Part shown: positions 1 to 7,252 of the stretch, piece by piece
Numbering within the stretch: the stretch's first letter is position 1
Layout of the letters: every line of letters begins with the position of its first letter
NCBI GenBank assembly: GCA_903851195.1
Contig: CAINNJ010000027.1
Location: forward strand, 102,744-166,743
Reading direction: 5' to 3'
Length of the DNA stretch: 64,000 nucleotides
Origin: an uncultured Acidobacteriia bacterium
GTDB taxonomy: Bacteria; Acidobacteriota; Terriglobia; Bryobacterales; Bryobacteraceae
Notes under the pieces: model-generated
Seen by the model: only the letters and a program-made list of their open reading frames with translations
What the model was told of the DNA's origin: nothing
The model's database searches: none
Program-made: the position numbers and the translations under genes

Positions 1-1
1 G

Positions 2-1369
2 GTCTTACCGGCCGCGCCTTCACTTACCCTCGCGCCGGCAACCGTGGGAAACAGGCTGCAGCAGTCCGCGAGCGTGAAGCTCGGCGAGCAGGCGCCGGAC
101 GATGGCGTGCAGATCACCCTCCGCAGCAGCGATCCCGCCCGTCTGCGCCTCTCCAAAGCCGAGGACCAGCCCGGTTCGGAATCCATCACGATTCTGGTCC
201 GCCAGGGCTATCGCGAAAGCCGGGAATTCTGGCTGCAGGCGCTCGACAGCTCCGGGACCGTCACTTACTCGGCCGAAGCGCCGGGTTACGAAAGAGGTAC
301 CGCGACGGTAACTCTGGCTCCGTCCGCGATTGTTGTCTCCGGACCTTTCAAAGCCCCGAAATTCGTGACCACCACCGGCGCCGCGCCGGCCAAAATCAGT
401 CTGTTCGCCGCCTGTCTCGATTCTTCGATGAAAATTGTCGCGGAGCAGGCTGTCAGCTCCACCGTTGAACTGACGGTGCTGAACTCCGATCGCAAAGTCG
501 GACATATCTCGGAACATGCCACCATTCCGGCGGGCCGCAGCGCGGTCGTGCTCGCTTTCCAGCCCGCTTCAGAGGGGGAAACGACGGTCGCTCTCGGCAG
601 CCTGCAGGGCTTCGCGAAGGCCGCGGATATGAGCTCCGTGATCGCATCGGTCAAAAAACCGGGCCTCGCCCTGTCGGACCAGCTCGTCATCGGCCAGAAT
701 CTGCAGGTAGCCGGCGTACTGTCGCTGGGCGAGTTCTCTCCGGCGGGCGGCCTCACCGTAACCCTCACCAGCGAAGATAAGAGCAAGTTGTTACTGTCGA
801 AATCGGCGGACGAGGTCGGCTCCGGTTCCATCACGCTCACCATTCCGGAGAATCAAACGAACGGAAGGTATTTTCTGCAGGCGCTGGGCCGCTCCGGCAA
901 TCTGACTTACACGGCATCGGCCCCGGGCTACCGAAGCCGCACTGCCGAAGTTACTCTCGCGCCTTCCGGAGTCATCATTACTCCGGCCTCTCAGGGCCCG
1001 CCCGACGAGGCCCACGTCCTCCGCAAGGAAGCTCCGGACGCCGTGCATCGCTTTTCCGTGGATCTGGCCAAAGCGAAAGCCCCGGAACAGCTGGTTCTGT
1101 GGACCGCGCAACTCGATCCTGTTACCCACCGCTCCGCCGATATAACGGTACAGCCGCTCCGCGCGGGCGTTTCCCTGAATGTCCATCTCACCAACAGCAC
1201 CCCCGCCGTGGGACAGCTGCAGCAGGAGCTCAAAATTCCCGCCGGCTCCGATCACGCCGTGGTCGAATTCAAAGCGCTGAGTATCGGCTCCACGGAGATC
1301 ACGGTCGAAACTCCGAAGGATTTTACGACCTCCGCCAACGCCGTCACCGTCATCGGATACGTTCGGTAA
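2..1369 (+). CDS. C-terminal part of a secreted Ig-like repeat protein (5' truncated)
   Basis: The frame is open to the left edge, so the true start lies outside the window; a GTG at 44 is only an internal in-frame candidate. What is visible is two copies of a beta-rich module of about 215 residues. Each begins with a V-G/I-x-N-L-Q type stretch, continues through 'SESITI'/'SGSITL' and 'FWLQALDSSG'/'YFLQALGRSG', and ends with a 'VTLAPS' strand, followed by a less conserved half containing 'IPAG'. No enzyme motif is visible. Repetitive Ig-like surface or secreted proteins of this style are common in Solibacter-type acidobacteria. Function unknown; the most likely role is extracellular adhesion or structure, which is inference. 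The chain ends in 'VIGYVR' and the next gene begins 115 bases downstream. Confidence 0.7.
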   Translation, partial: VLPAAPSLTLAPATVGNRLQQSASVKLGEQAPDDGVQITLRSSDPARLRLSKAEDQPGSESITILVRQGYRESREFWLQALDSSGTVTYSAEAPGYERGTATVTLAPSAIVVSGPFKAPKFVTTTGAAPAKISLFAACLDSSMKIVAEQAVSSTVELTVLNSDRKVGHISEHATIPAGRSAVVLAFQPASEGETTVALGSLQGFAKAADMSSVIASVKKPGLALSDQLVIGQNLQVAGVLSLGEFSPAGGLTVTLTSEDKSKLLLSKSADEVGSGSITLTIPENQTNGRYFLQALGRSGNLTYTASAPGYRSRTAEVTLAPSGVIITPASQGPPDEAHVLRKEAPDAVHRFSVDLAKAKAPEQLVLWTAQLDPVTHRSADITVQPLRAGVSLNVHLTNSTPAVGQLQQELKIPAGSDHAVVEFKALSIGSTEITVETPKDFTTSANAVTVIGYVR

Positions 1370-1447
1370 TCCGCACGAATAATGGCGCTACGAGCAAAAT
1401 ATTTCGAGGTACTTAACGTATTATAACTTCCCGATTGTCTGTCGGCC

Positions 1448-1479
1448 GTGTTACTACTTATTACTTCCAGTAATAACAC
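1448..1479. repeat. Nested inverted repeats just upstream of the CAP-domain gene
   Basis: A 7-bp perfect inverted repeat, TTATTAC (1458-1464) and GTAATAA (1470-1476), has a 5-base loop. An alternative outer pairing is GTGTTA (1448-1453) with TAACAC (1474-1479). The element ends 5 bases before the ATG at 1485 and sits where a ribosome binding site would be; no Shine-Dalgarno sequence is visible there. It could be an operator or an RNA hairpin over the start. Nothing besides position supports a function. Confidence 0.35.
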
Positions 1480-1484
1480 CGCCT

Positions 1485-3452
1485 ATGAAAAAATACTTGA
1501 CCGCACGCCCTATTGTTTCTCTATTTGTTTGTTTTCTGAGCGGAAGTATCCACCTTTCTGCGCAGACGATTACGCATCAGGTGCCGCTCCCGCCGGGAAT
1601 GAACTGGTGCGGAGACGGCGCCATTAACAGCCTGCTCTCCTCCATCAACGACTTTCGCACCTCGAACGGAGCGGCCCCGCTGACCGCGGATTCGCTCGGG
1701 TCGAAAGATGCCGAAATACGCGCCATCCAGGTGGCGACATATATGGCCACCAACCCTCCCGGCTCGCCCGGTTTCAGCCCGCATCAGGGTTACGACACCA
1801 CCGCGTCAGGACTGGGGTATGACCTGATCAGCGAGAATCTGGCTTATTACACAACCAGTCCCTCCTACATCGTCTACGGCATCTGGCAGGACCCTCTGCA
1901 TCTCGCCGCGATGCTGTCGAGACAGGCCACGGTAGCCGGCGTCTCCTGCGTGATCTCCGATTTCAGCCCCTACTGGACCTACGAGCCCGGCGTTGGCCAC
2001 GGTTCCACCACGCTGCCGCCTCCTCCCCCGCCCGTTAACACCCCCCCGCCCTCGGGCGGACCCGTCACGCTCGATTCCGAAGAGACAGCCTTTGTGTCTC
2101 TGCTCAATGCTTACCGCTCCCAAAACGGAGTCGGCCCCGTGCAAATCTCGCCGACACTCGAAAGCGCCTCGAAGTGGATGAGCAATGACATGGCGACGAA
2201 GAACTATGCCAGCCACACCGACACCCTCGGCCGCGATCCCGGCGCCCGCCTGCAGGCGTTCGGATACACCTATTACCCGTGGGGCGAAAACATCGCCGGC
2301 GGCTTTTCTGACGCCTCCACCACGCTGAATCAGTGGATCGGCGCCTGCGACGCCGATGCCTCCGGGAACTGCACCTTCGCCCACCGCAAGAACATGCTGA
2401 ACCCCGCGTTTCAGGCCATCGGGATCGCCCGCGCCTACAGTGCCTCCTCGAACTACGGCTGGTACTGGACCAATGACTTCGGTGGTGTCCTCGACCAGGC
2501 TTCCACTGCCGCCGCGCCCGTGATCAGCTATCTGAAAACGTCCGCTTCGCCCATTTCACCCGGGCAGACGGCCACGCTCTCCTGGAGCGTCTCGGGCGCT
2601 TCCAGCGTGACAATCGACAACGGTGTCGGCAACGTCTCCGGCATCACGTCGCAAATCGTGGCGCCCGCCGCAACCACCACTTACCGTCTGACCGCCACCA
2701 ACAGCACGGGCGCCACCAGCGCTACCGTCACCGTGGCGGTGAACACCGCTGGCCCCGTCCCGGACACGCAGGCGCCCACCGCCCCGTCCCTCACCTCGGC
2801 CACCGCAAAGGGTTCCACCGAAGTGGACCTCGCCTGGACAGCCGCTACCGACAACGTCGCGGTCGCCGGATATCAGATCACCCGCAACGGGACCGCCGTG
2901 ACTTCGCTGCCCGGATCGGCACTCATGTGGGCGGATACCGCGGTGGCCGCCGGAGTTACCTACACCTATTCCGTCAAAGCCTTCGACGCCGCCGGCAACT
3001 ATTCCTCCCCCGGTAACACATTGCAAGTGGTCACTGCCCCTGCCGCTCCGCCGGTCGGCGTCGCATCTTGCGCTTCCCCCGGTACCGGGCTGTTCACCGG
3101 CTGTTACTACAGCAACATCAACCTGACGGGAACTCCGGTCCTGATCAACAGCGCCGCGCAGCTTGTCTTCGACTGGACCTGGGGCTTTCCGGCAGTTCCG
3201 GTTCCCCAGTCGAACTTCTCGGTCCGCTGGCAGGGCAACTTCCCGTTCGCCGGCGGCACCTATACGTTCAAAGTCGTCACCGGCGACGGCGTGCGGGTCT
3301 ACATCGATGGCGCCAAAATCCTCGATTCCTGGCAGGATCAGCCCGGTTACAGCTTCAACATCGGTCAGACGCTTTCCGCCGGCAATCACCTGATCACCGT
3401 CGAGTATTACGACCACACCGCACTGCCCGTCCTTCATGTGACCTGGCAGTAG
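1485..3452 (+). CDS. Secreted protein with two CAP domains, Ig-like, fibronectin III and PA14 domains
   Basis: A 655-residue secreted protein. A Sec signal peptide covers about residues 1-27, ending in 'HLSAQ'. A first, degenerate CAP/SCP-PR1 domain lies at about 45-170, a Pro-rich linker at about 177-190, and a second, canonical CAP domain at about 199-335 with 'LLNAYRSQNG', 'ASHTD', 'WGENIAGG' and 'AHRKNMLNP'. These are followed by an Ig-like domain (about 342-424), a fibronectin III domain (about 427-518, 'VDLAWTAATDNVAVAGYQI') and a C-terminal PA14-like domain (about 529-655, 'GDGVRVYIDGAKILDSW'). CAP domains are secreted modules of uncertain biochemical role; PA14 and FN3 suggest carbohydrate or surface binding. 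The first CAP copy lacks the usual 'GENI' motif (it has 'SENLAYY') and is probably structural only. The gene is monocistronic, with a hairpin 15 bases past the stop. Confidence 0.85.
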   Translation: MKKYLTARPIVSLFVCFLSGSIHLSAQTITHQVPLPPGMNWCGDGAINSLLSSINDFRTSNGAAPLTADSLGSKDAEIRAIQVATYMATNPPGSPGFSPHQGYDTTASGLGYDLISENLAYYTTSPSYIVYGIWQDPLHLAAMLSRQATVAGVSCVISDFSPYWTYEPGVGHGSTTLPPPPPPVNTPPPSGGPVTLDSEETAFVSLLNAYRSQNGVGPVQISPTLESASKWMSNDMATKNYASHTDTLGRDPGARLQAFGYTYYPWGENIAGGFSDASTTLNQWIGACDADASGNCTFAHRKNMLNPAFQAIGIARAYSASSNYGWYWTNDFGGVLDQASTAAAPVISYLKTSASPISPGQTATLSWSVSGASSVTIDNGVGNVSGITSQIVAPAATTTYRLTATNSTGATSATVTVAVNTAGPVPDTQAPTAPSLTSATAKGSTEVDLAWTAATDNVAVAGYQITRNGTAVTSLPGSALMWADTAVAAGVTYTYSVKAFDAAGNYSSPGNTLQVVTAPAAPPVGVASCASPGTGLFTGCYYSNINLTGTPVLINSAAQLVFDWTWGFPAVPVPQSNFSVRWQGNFPFAGGTYTFKVVTGDGVRVYIDGAKILDSWQDQPGYSFNIGQTLSAGNHLITVEYYDHTALPVLHVTWQ

Positions 3453-3466
3453 CCTTCTCCCTCACC

Positions 3467-3494
3467 CCGGCCCGGCGACCTGCTGCCGGGCTGG
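3467..3494 (+). terminator. GC-rich hairpin after the CAP-domain gene, possible terminator
   Basis: The 10-bp stem CCGGCCCGGC (3467-3476) pairs with GCCGGGCTGG (3485-3494) through one G-U pair, with an 8-base loop. It starts 15 bases after the stop codon at 3452. The T-run (TGTTTTCTT) begins about 9 bases after the stem rather than directly, so this is an imperfect intrinsic terminator. Confidence 0.45.
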
Positions 3495-3541
3495 GATAAA
3501 CTGTTTTCTTCGTCCCTACCTTTTCTAATCCGAGGTGTAAC

Positions 3542-4438
3542 GTGCAATTCAGGAAAAGAGCAGCCGTAACAGCTGCGCTGATGGCGCTCGCCGCTCAGCT
3601 CCCCGCTCAGCTATCCCCGCAGCCCGCCGCGGGAGGTGGCCGGGGAGGCCGCGGCGCTGCCGCCGGTCCTCCCGCCGCTTTCGTTCGTCCCCCCGCCTAT
3701 CCGGAGCGCGCGCCCGCCGACCCCGCCGTACTCGAACGCGGCAAAGCCATCTACGGCGTCCAGTGCAATTTCTGCCACGGTTCCGACGCCCGCGGCGGCG
3801 AAGGCGGCCCCAACCTGCTGCGCTCCGAACTCGTTCTCAACGACGACAAAGGCGAACTCATCGCGCCGGTCGTTCAGAACGGCCGCGGCGAAATGCCAAA
3901 AATCAGCATCACTCGGGAGCAGATCTCCGATGTCGCCGCGTACATCCACAGTTTCAAGGTCGGCGGCTACGACGTCTCCCGCATGGTGCCTCTCAGCATT
4001 CTGGTCGGCGACGCGAAGGCCGGCGAGCAGACGTTCAAAACCATGTGTGCCTCGTGCCACTCGGTTACCGGCGACCTGAAAGGTATCGCTTCCAAAATTA
4101 CCGACCCGAAAGCTTTGCAGAACGGCTGGCTGATGCCCGGCGGCGGTGGCGGGCGAGGTCCCGGACCCGGACGCGGCGGTTCCCCCTTCAACGTTCCTCC
4201 GGTCACCGTCACGGTCTCCATGGCGAACGGTAAGAAGTCCGAAGGCCGCCTGGTCCGAATCGATGACTTCATCGTCACCCTGACGGACGCGGACGGCACG
4301 CAGAAGACTTTCCGCCGCGATGGCGATGTGCCGAAAGTGGAGATTCACGATCCCCTCAAGGCCCACAAAGATCTGCTGCCGAAATACTCCGACAAAGACA
4401 TTCACAACCTGACCTCCTATCTGGTGACGATCAAATGA
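3542..4438 (+). CDS. Periplasmic diheme c-type cytochrome paired with a PQQ dehydrogenase
   Basis: A 298-residue exported cytochrome. A signal peptide (about residues 1-23) is followed by a Gly/Ala/Pro-rich stretch, then two class-I cytochrome c domains with heme motifs CNFCH (75-79) and CASCH (169-173). A second Gly-rich linker ('GGGGGRGPGPGRGG', near 200) leads to a small beta domain containing 'GKKSEGRLVRIDDFIVTL' (about 229-255). It very probably accepts electrons from the quinoprotein encoded next: the two genes overlap by ATGA at 4435-4438, which indicates translational coupling. The start is the GTG at 3542, chosen because GAGGTG lies 5-10 bases upstream and the signal peptide begins there. 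The C-terminal beta domain is unusual for a simple electron shuttle and may be a docking module (inference). Confidence 0.88.
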   Translation: MQFRKRAAVTAALMALAAQLPAQLSPQPAAGGGRGGRGAAAGPPAAFVRPPAYPERAPADPAVLERGKAIYGVQCNFCHGSDARGGEGGPNLLRSELVLNDDKGELIAPVVQNGRGEMPKISITREQISDVAAYIHSFKVGGYDVSRMVPLSILVGDAKAGEQTFKTMCASCHSVTGDLKGIASKITDPKALQNGWLMPGGGGGRGPGPGRGGSPFNVPPVTVTVSMANGKKSEGRLVRIDDFIVTLTDADGTQKTFRRDGDVPKVEIHDPLKAHKDLLPKYSDKDIHNLTSYLVTIK

Positions 4439-6120
4439 AGACGATCCCTAACCTGCTCCTCACAGGCGCGCTGCTTGCCGGCCAGATCTTCGCCCAGGCG
4501 CTCGATCCCTCCGTGCTCACCAAACCTCTTGGCGCCACGGATGCCTGGCCGACCTACTCCGGTGACTACTCCGCGAAGCGCTACAGCAGCCTCAAACAGA
4601 TCAACCAGACCAACGTCAAGAACCTGACCCTCGCGTGGACCTCCCGCGTTACCCCCGGTCCCGGCGGACGCGGTGGTGGTTTCGGGGGCGGAGCGCCCGT
4701 CATCATCGGCGGCGAAGGCAGCGCGGATGCGGCGGCGGGCGGCGGCTTTGGCGGAGCGGCCAGTATCCGCGCCTCCATCCTCCAGGTCGGCGGCATTCTC
4801 TACCTCTCCATGCCCGACAACGCGTGGGCGGTCGATGCCCGTGACGGCCATGAAATCTGGCACTACTTCTGGAAGACCAAAGGCGGCACCCACATCGGCA
4901 ACCGCGGTCTCGGCATGTGGGGCAACTGGCTCTACATGGAAACGCCCGACGACTACATCGTCTGCCTCGACGCCGCGACCGGCAAAGAGCGCTGGCACAA
5001 AGAAATCGCCGGTTTCAACCAGCAGTACTTTTCCACCATGTCGCCCATCGTGATCGGCAACCACATCCTGACGGGGACGGGCAACGATCTGGACGAGCCC
5101 GGTTACATCCGCTCCCTCGACCCCGAGACCGGCGACCCCCAGTGGACCTTCTACACCGTCCCCATGAAGAAGGGCGATCCGGGTCTTGAAACCTGGGGCA
5201 GCCTCGACGGCGCGAAGCACGGCGCGGGCAACGTCTGGATCCCCGGCGCCTACGATCCCGACACGCACCTTTACATTGTCGGCACCGGCAATCCGTCGCC
5301 CGCCTACACGAATCCCCAGAGCCGCGAGGGTGATAACCTCTACACCTGCTCCATCATCGCCGTGAACGTGGATACCGGCAAACTCGCCTGGTACTACCAA
5401 CTCAACCCCCATGACACCCATGACTGGGATTCCACCGAAACGCCCATCCTGGTGGACGGCGAGTTCAAGGGCAAGCAGCGCAAGATGGTGCTGCATGCGG
5501 ACCGCAACGGCTACTTCTACGTGCTCGACCGCCTCACCGGCGAACACCTGCTCACCAGCAAATTCTCCGAAGCGGCTAACTGGGTCAAAGAGGTGAACGC
5601 CAAAGGCCAGACCATCCGGGACGTCTCGAAGGATTCCACCGTTCCCGGCTCACTCGTCTCCCCGAACAACGGCGGCGCCACCAACTGGCCGCCTCCCGCG
5701 TACTCGCCCGACACCGGCCTGTTCTACGTTCCCCAGAACGACGCTTATGCCATGTACTACCTCACGGAGACCGATCCGCGAGGCGCCATGGGTCTCGGCG
5801 GCAAGGATGAAACCGGTCTCGGCTCGCTCGGCTCGTTCCTTACGGCGATCGATTACAAGACCGGCAAAATCGCGTGGCGCCACCGCTATCCCGGCCTCGG
5901 CGGCAACGTCGGCAACGGCATGCTGACCACCGCCGGACGTCTGCTTTTCGCCGGCGATGCGGGCGGCAACATCGTGGCATATGACGCGGGCACCGGCAAG
6001 ATCCTCTGGCATTCGCACGTCGGCAACGTCTCGAACGCGCCCGAAACCTACACGCTGGATGGACACCAGTACCTCCTGGTGGGCGTCGGCGATCAGATGT
6101 TCGCCTTCACCCTGTACTGA
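4435..6120 (+). CDS. PQQ-dependent dehydrogenase (quinoprotein, alcohol dehydrogenase-like)
   Basis: A 561-residue periplasmic eight-bladed propeller. A signal peptide ends near residue 20 ('GQIFAQ'). The N-terminal signature 'WPTYSGDYSAKRYSSL' is typical of the PQQ methanol/ethanol dehydrogenase family, and repeated 'DA.TGK..W' blade motifs follow. The 'HDTHDWDS' segment at residues 326-333 holds the acidic residues usually found beside PQQ and calcium. No adjacent Cys-Cys pair is visible, unlike methanol dehydrogenase. There is no heme motif in this protein, so the coupled upstream diheme cytochrome is the likely electron acceptor. A Gly-rich insertion lies at about 75-105 ('GGRGGGFGGGAP'). 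The substrate cannot be told from sequence; alcohols or sugars are possible. The gene ends 14 bases inside the convergent radical SAM gene. Confidence 0.88.
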   Translation: MKTIPNLLLTGALLAGQIFAQALDPSVLTKPLGATDAWPTYSGDYSAKRYSSLKQINQTNVKNLTLAWTSRVTPGPGGRGGGFGGGAPVIIGGEGSADAAAGGGFGGAASIRASILQVGGILYLSMPDNAWAVDARDGHEIWHYFWKTKGGTHIGNRGLGMWGNWLYMETPDDYIVCLDAATGKERWHKEIAGFNQQYFSTMSPIVIGNHILTGTGNDLDEPGYIRSLDPETGDPQWTFYTVPMKKGDPGLETWGSLDGAKHGAGNVWIPGAYDPDTHLYIVGTGNPSPAYTNPQSREGDNLYTCSIIAVNVDTGKLAWYYQLNPHDTHDWDSTETPILVDGEFKGKQRKMVLHADRNGYFYVLDRLTGEHLLTSKFSEAANWVKEVNAKGQTIRDVSKDSTVPGSLVSPNNGGATNWPPPAYSPDTGLFYVPQNDAYAMYYLTETDPRGAMGLGGKDETGLGSLGSFLTAIDYKTGKIAWRHRYPGLGGNVGNGMLTTAGRLLFAGDAGGNIVAYDAGTGKILWHSHVGNVSNAPETYTLDGHQYLLVGVGDQMFAFTLY

Positions 6121-7102
6121 CCTCCGCGAACAACTCCTGTTGTGGATCCGGCAGCGGCGCCCACTCCTGATGGGGTGGCGCCGCGGCCAGACCATGGCGC
6201 TCCCGGATCCCGCGCAACCGCTCCCGAATCACGTCCCGGTACGGCCCCCGGATATACGCGTCGGATTCATACCGTTCCCGGTACCGCCGCAGCAGATGCG
6301 GAAAGTGCTGCTCAACGAACGGAAAGAACACCCGCCGCGAACACGGCATCAGAAACAACACCCCACCGCCGAAATAGCTCGCCCCGTGTTCCTTTGCCGC
6401 CCCGGCCAGCTGGTCCAGCCGCTCTTCCTGATCGGTAATCAGCGGCATCACAGGATTTGGAAACACGCCCACCGCGACGCCGGCATCCGCGAGAGCACGC
6501 ACGGTCCGCAACCGCAGATCCGGCCGCGGCGCGCGGGGCTCCAGCGCCCGAGCCAAGGACGCATCCAGCGTGGTGATGGTCATATTCACGCAGATGTGAT
6601 TGCGCCGCCCGATCTCCCGCAGCAGGTCGATATCGCGCCTGACCAGATCGGATTTTGTCGTGATCGAAAGCGAAAGCCGCTCCTGCCGCGCGAAGACTTC
6701 GAGCAGCGACCGTGTTCGCCCGAACCGCCGCTCCGCCGGTTGGTACGGGTCCGTAGCGGTGCCGATTGCGATGCCGCCGGTCGTGTCGATCTTCTTCAGT
6801 TCCCGCCGAAGAATCGCAGCCACATTCGACTTCGCATAGATCTGGTCTTCGAACTCCTCGCTTGCCCGCAACTCCATGAACTCATGCGTGTAGCGCGCAT
6901 AGCAGTAGCGGCAGGCGAACTCACAACCGCGATAAGGATTGATGGACCACGCAAACGGCATACCGGGTCTGGTCTTATTGAGCACGCTCCGGCACCCGAT
7001 CTCGAAATACCGGACCAATCGCTTCGATTCCAGTACTTCGCTTTCAGACGCCAGCCGCGCAATGCCGACCAGACCCGGCGAGGGAGAATCGCCGAACAGC
7101 AC
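6107..7102 (-). CDS. Radical SAM protein, spore-photoproduct-lyase-like (PA0069 family)
   Basis: A 331-residue soluble protein with the radical SAM cluster motif C60-x3-C64-x2-C67 in 'YRGCEFACRYCYAR'. It also has 'GTATDPYQPAE', 'SITTKSDLVRRD' and 'GVFPNPVMPLITD', the conserved blocks of the PA0069/Rv2578c family often annotated as SplB-related. Members bind a [4Fe-4S] cluster and S-adenosylmethionine; the physiological substrate is not known, and DNA photoproduct repair is only an analogy. The start is the GTG at 7102, the first possible start after an upstream stop. AGAGAG sits directly against it, which is too close for normal Shine-Dalgarno use. The upstream region carries repeats of TTCGCC. 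The 3' end overlaps the PQQ dehydrogenase gene tail to tail by 14 bases. Confidence 0.85.
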   Translation of the reverse strand: MLFGDSPSPGLVGIARLASESEVLESKRLVRYFEIGCRSVLNKTRPGMPFAWSINPYRGCEFACRYCYARYTHEFMELRASEEFEDQIYAKSNVAAILRRELKKIDTTGGIAIGTATDPYQPAERRFGRTRSLLEVFARQERLSLSITTKSDLVRRDIDLLREIGRRNHICVNMTITTLDASLARALEPRAPRPDLRLRTVRALADAGVAVGVFPNPVMPLITDQEERLDQLAGAAKEHGASYFGGGVLFLMPCSRRVFFPFVEQHFPHLLRRYRERYESDAYIRGPYRDVIRERLRGIRERHGLAAAPPHQEWAPLPDPQQELFAEVSTG

Positions 7103-7111
7103 CTCTCTATT

Positions 7112-7143
7112 TTCGCCTTTTATTCGCCAAAGTCAAGGCGAAT
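7112..7143. promoter_or_regulatory. Direct and inverted TTCGCC repeats upstream of the radical SAM gene, possible operator
   Basis: TTCGCC occurs twice (7112-7117 and 7123-7128). ATTCGCC (7122-7128) also forms an inverted repeat with GGCGAAT (7137-7143) over an 8-base spacer. Read on the minus strand, TTGACT lies between the arms and resembles a -35 box for the radical SAM gene. The arrangement fits a regulator site over a promoter. The regulator is unknown; it does not match a LexA box I recognise. Confidence 0.35.
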
Positions 7144-7252
7144 GGATTTCCCGCGGGTCCTGAATCCCTGTGGGTCAACAGGGCGTAAAAACTCCATGAA
7201 TCTTCAGCTACAGACCACATCGTCACCTTGTCTTGCCGATAACCTGAGTAGC

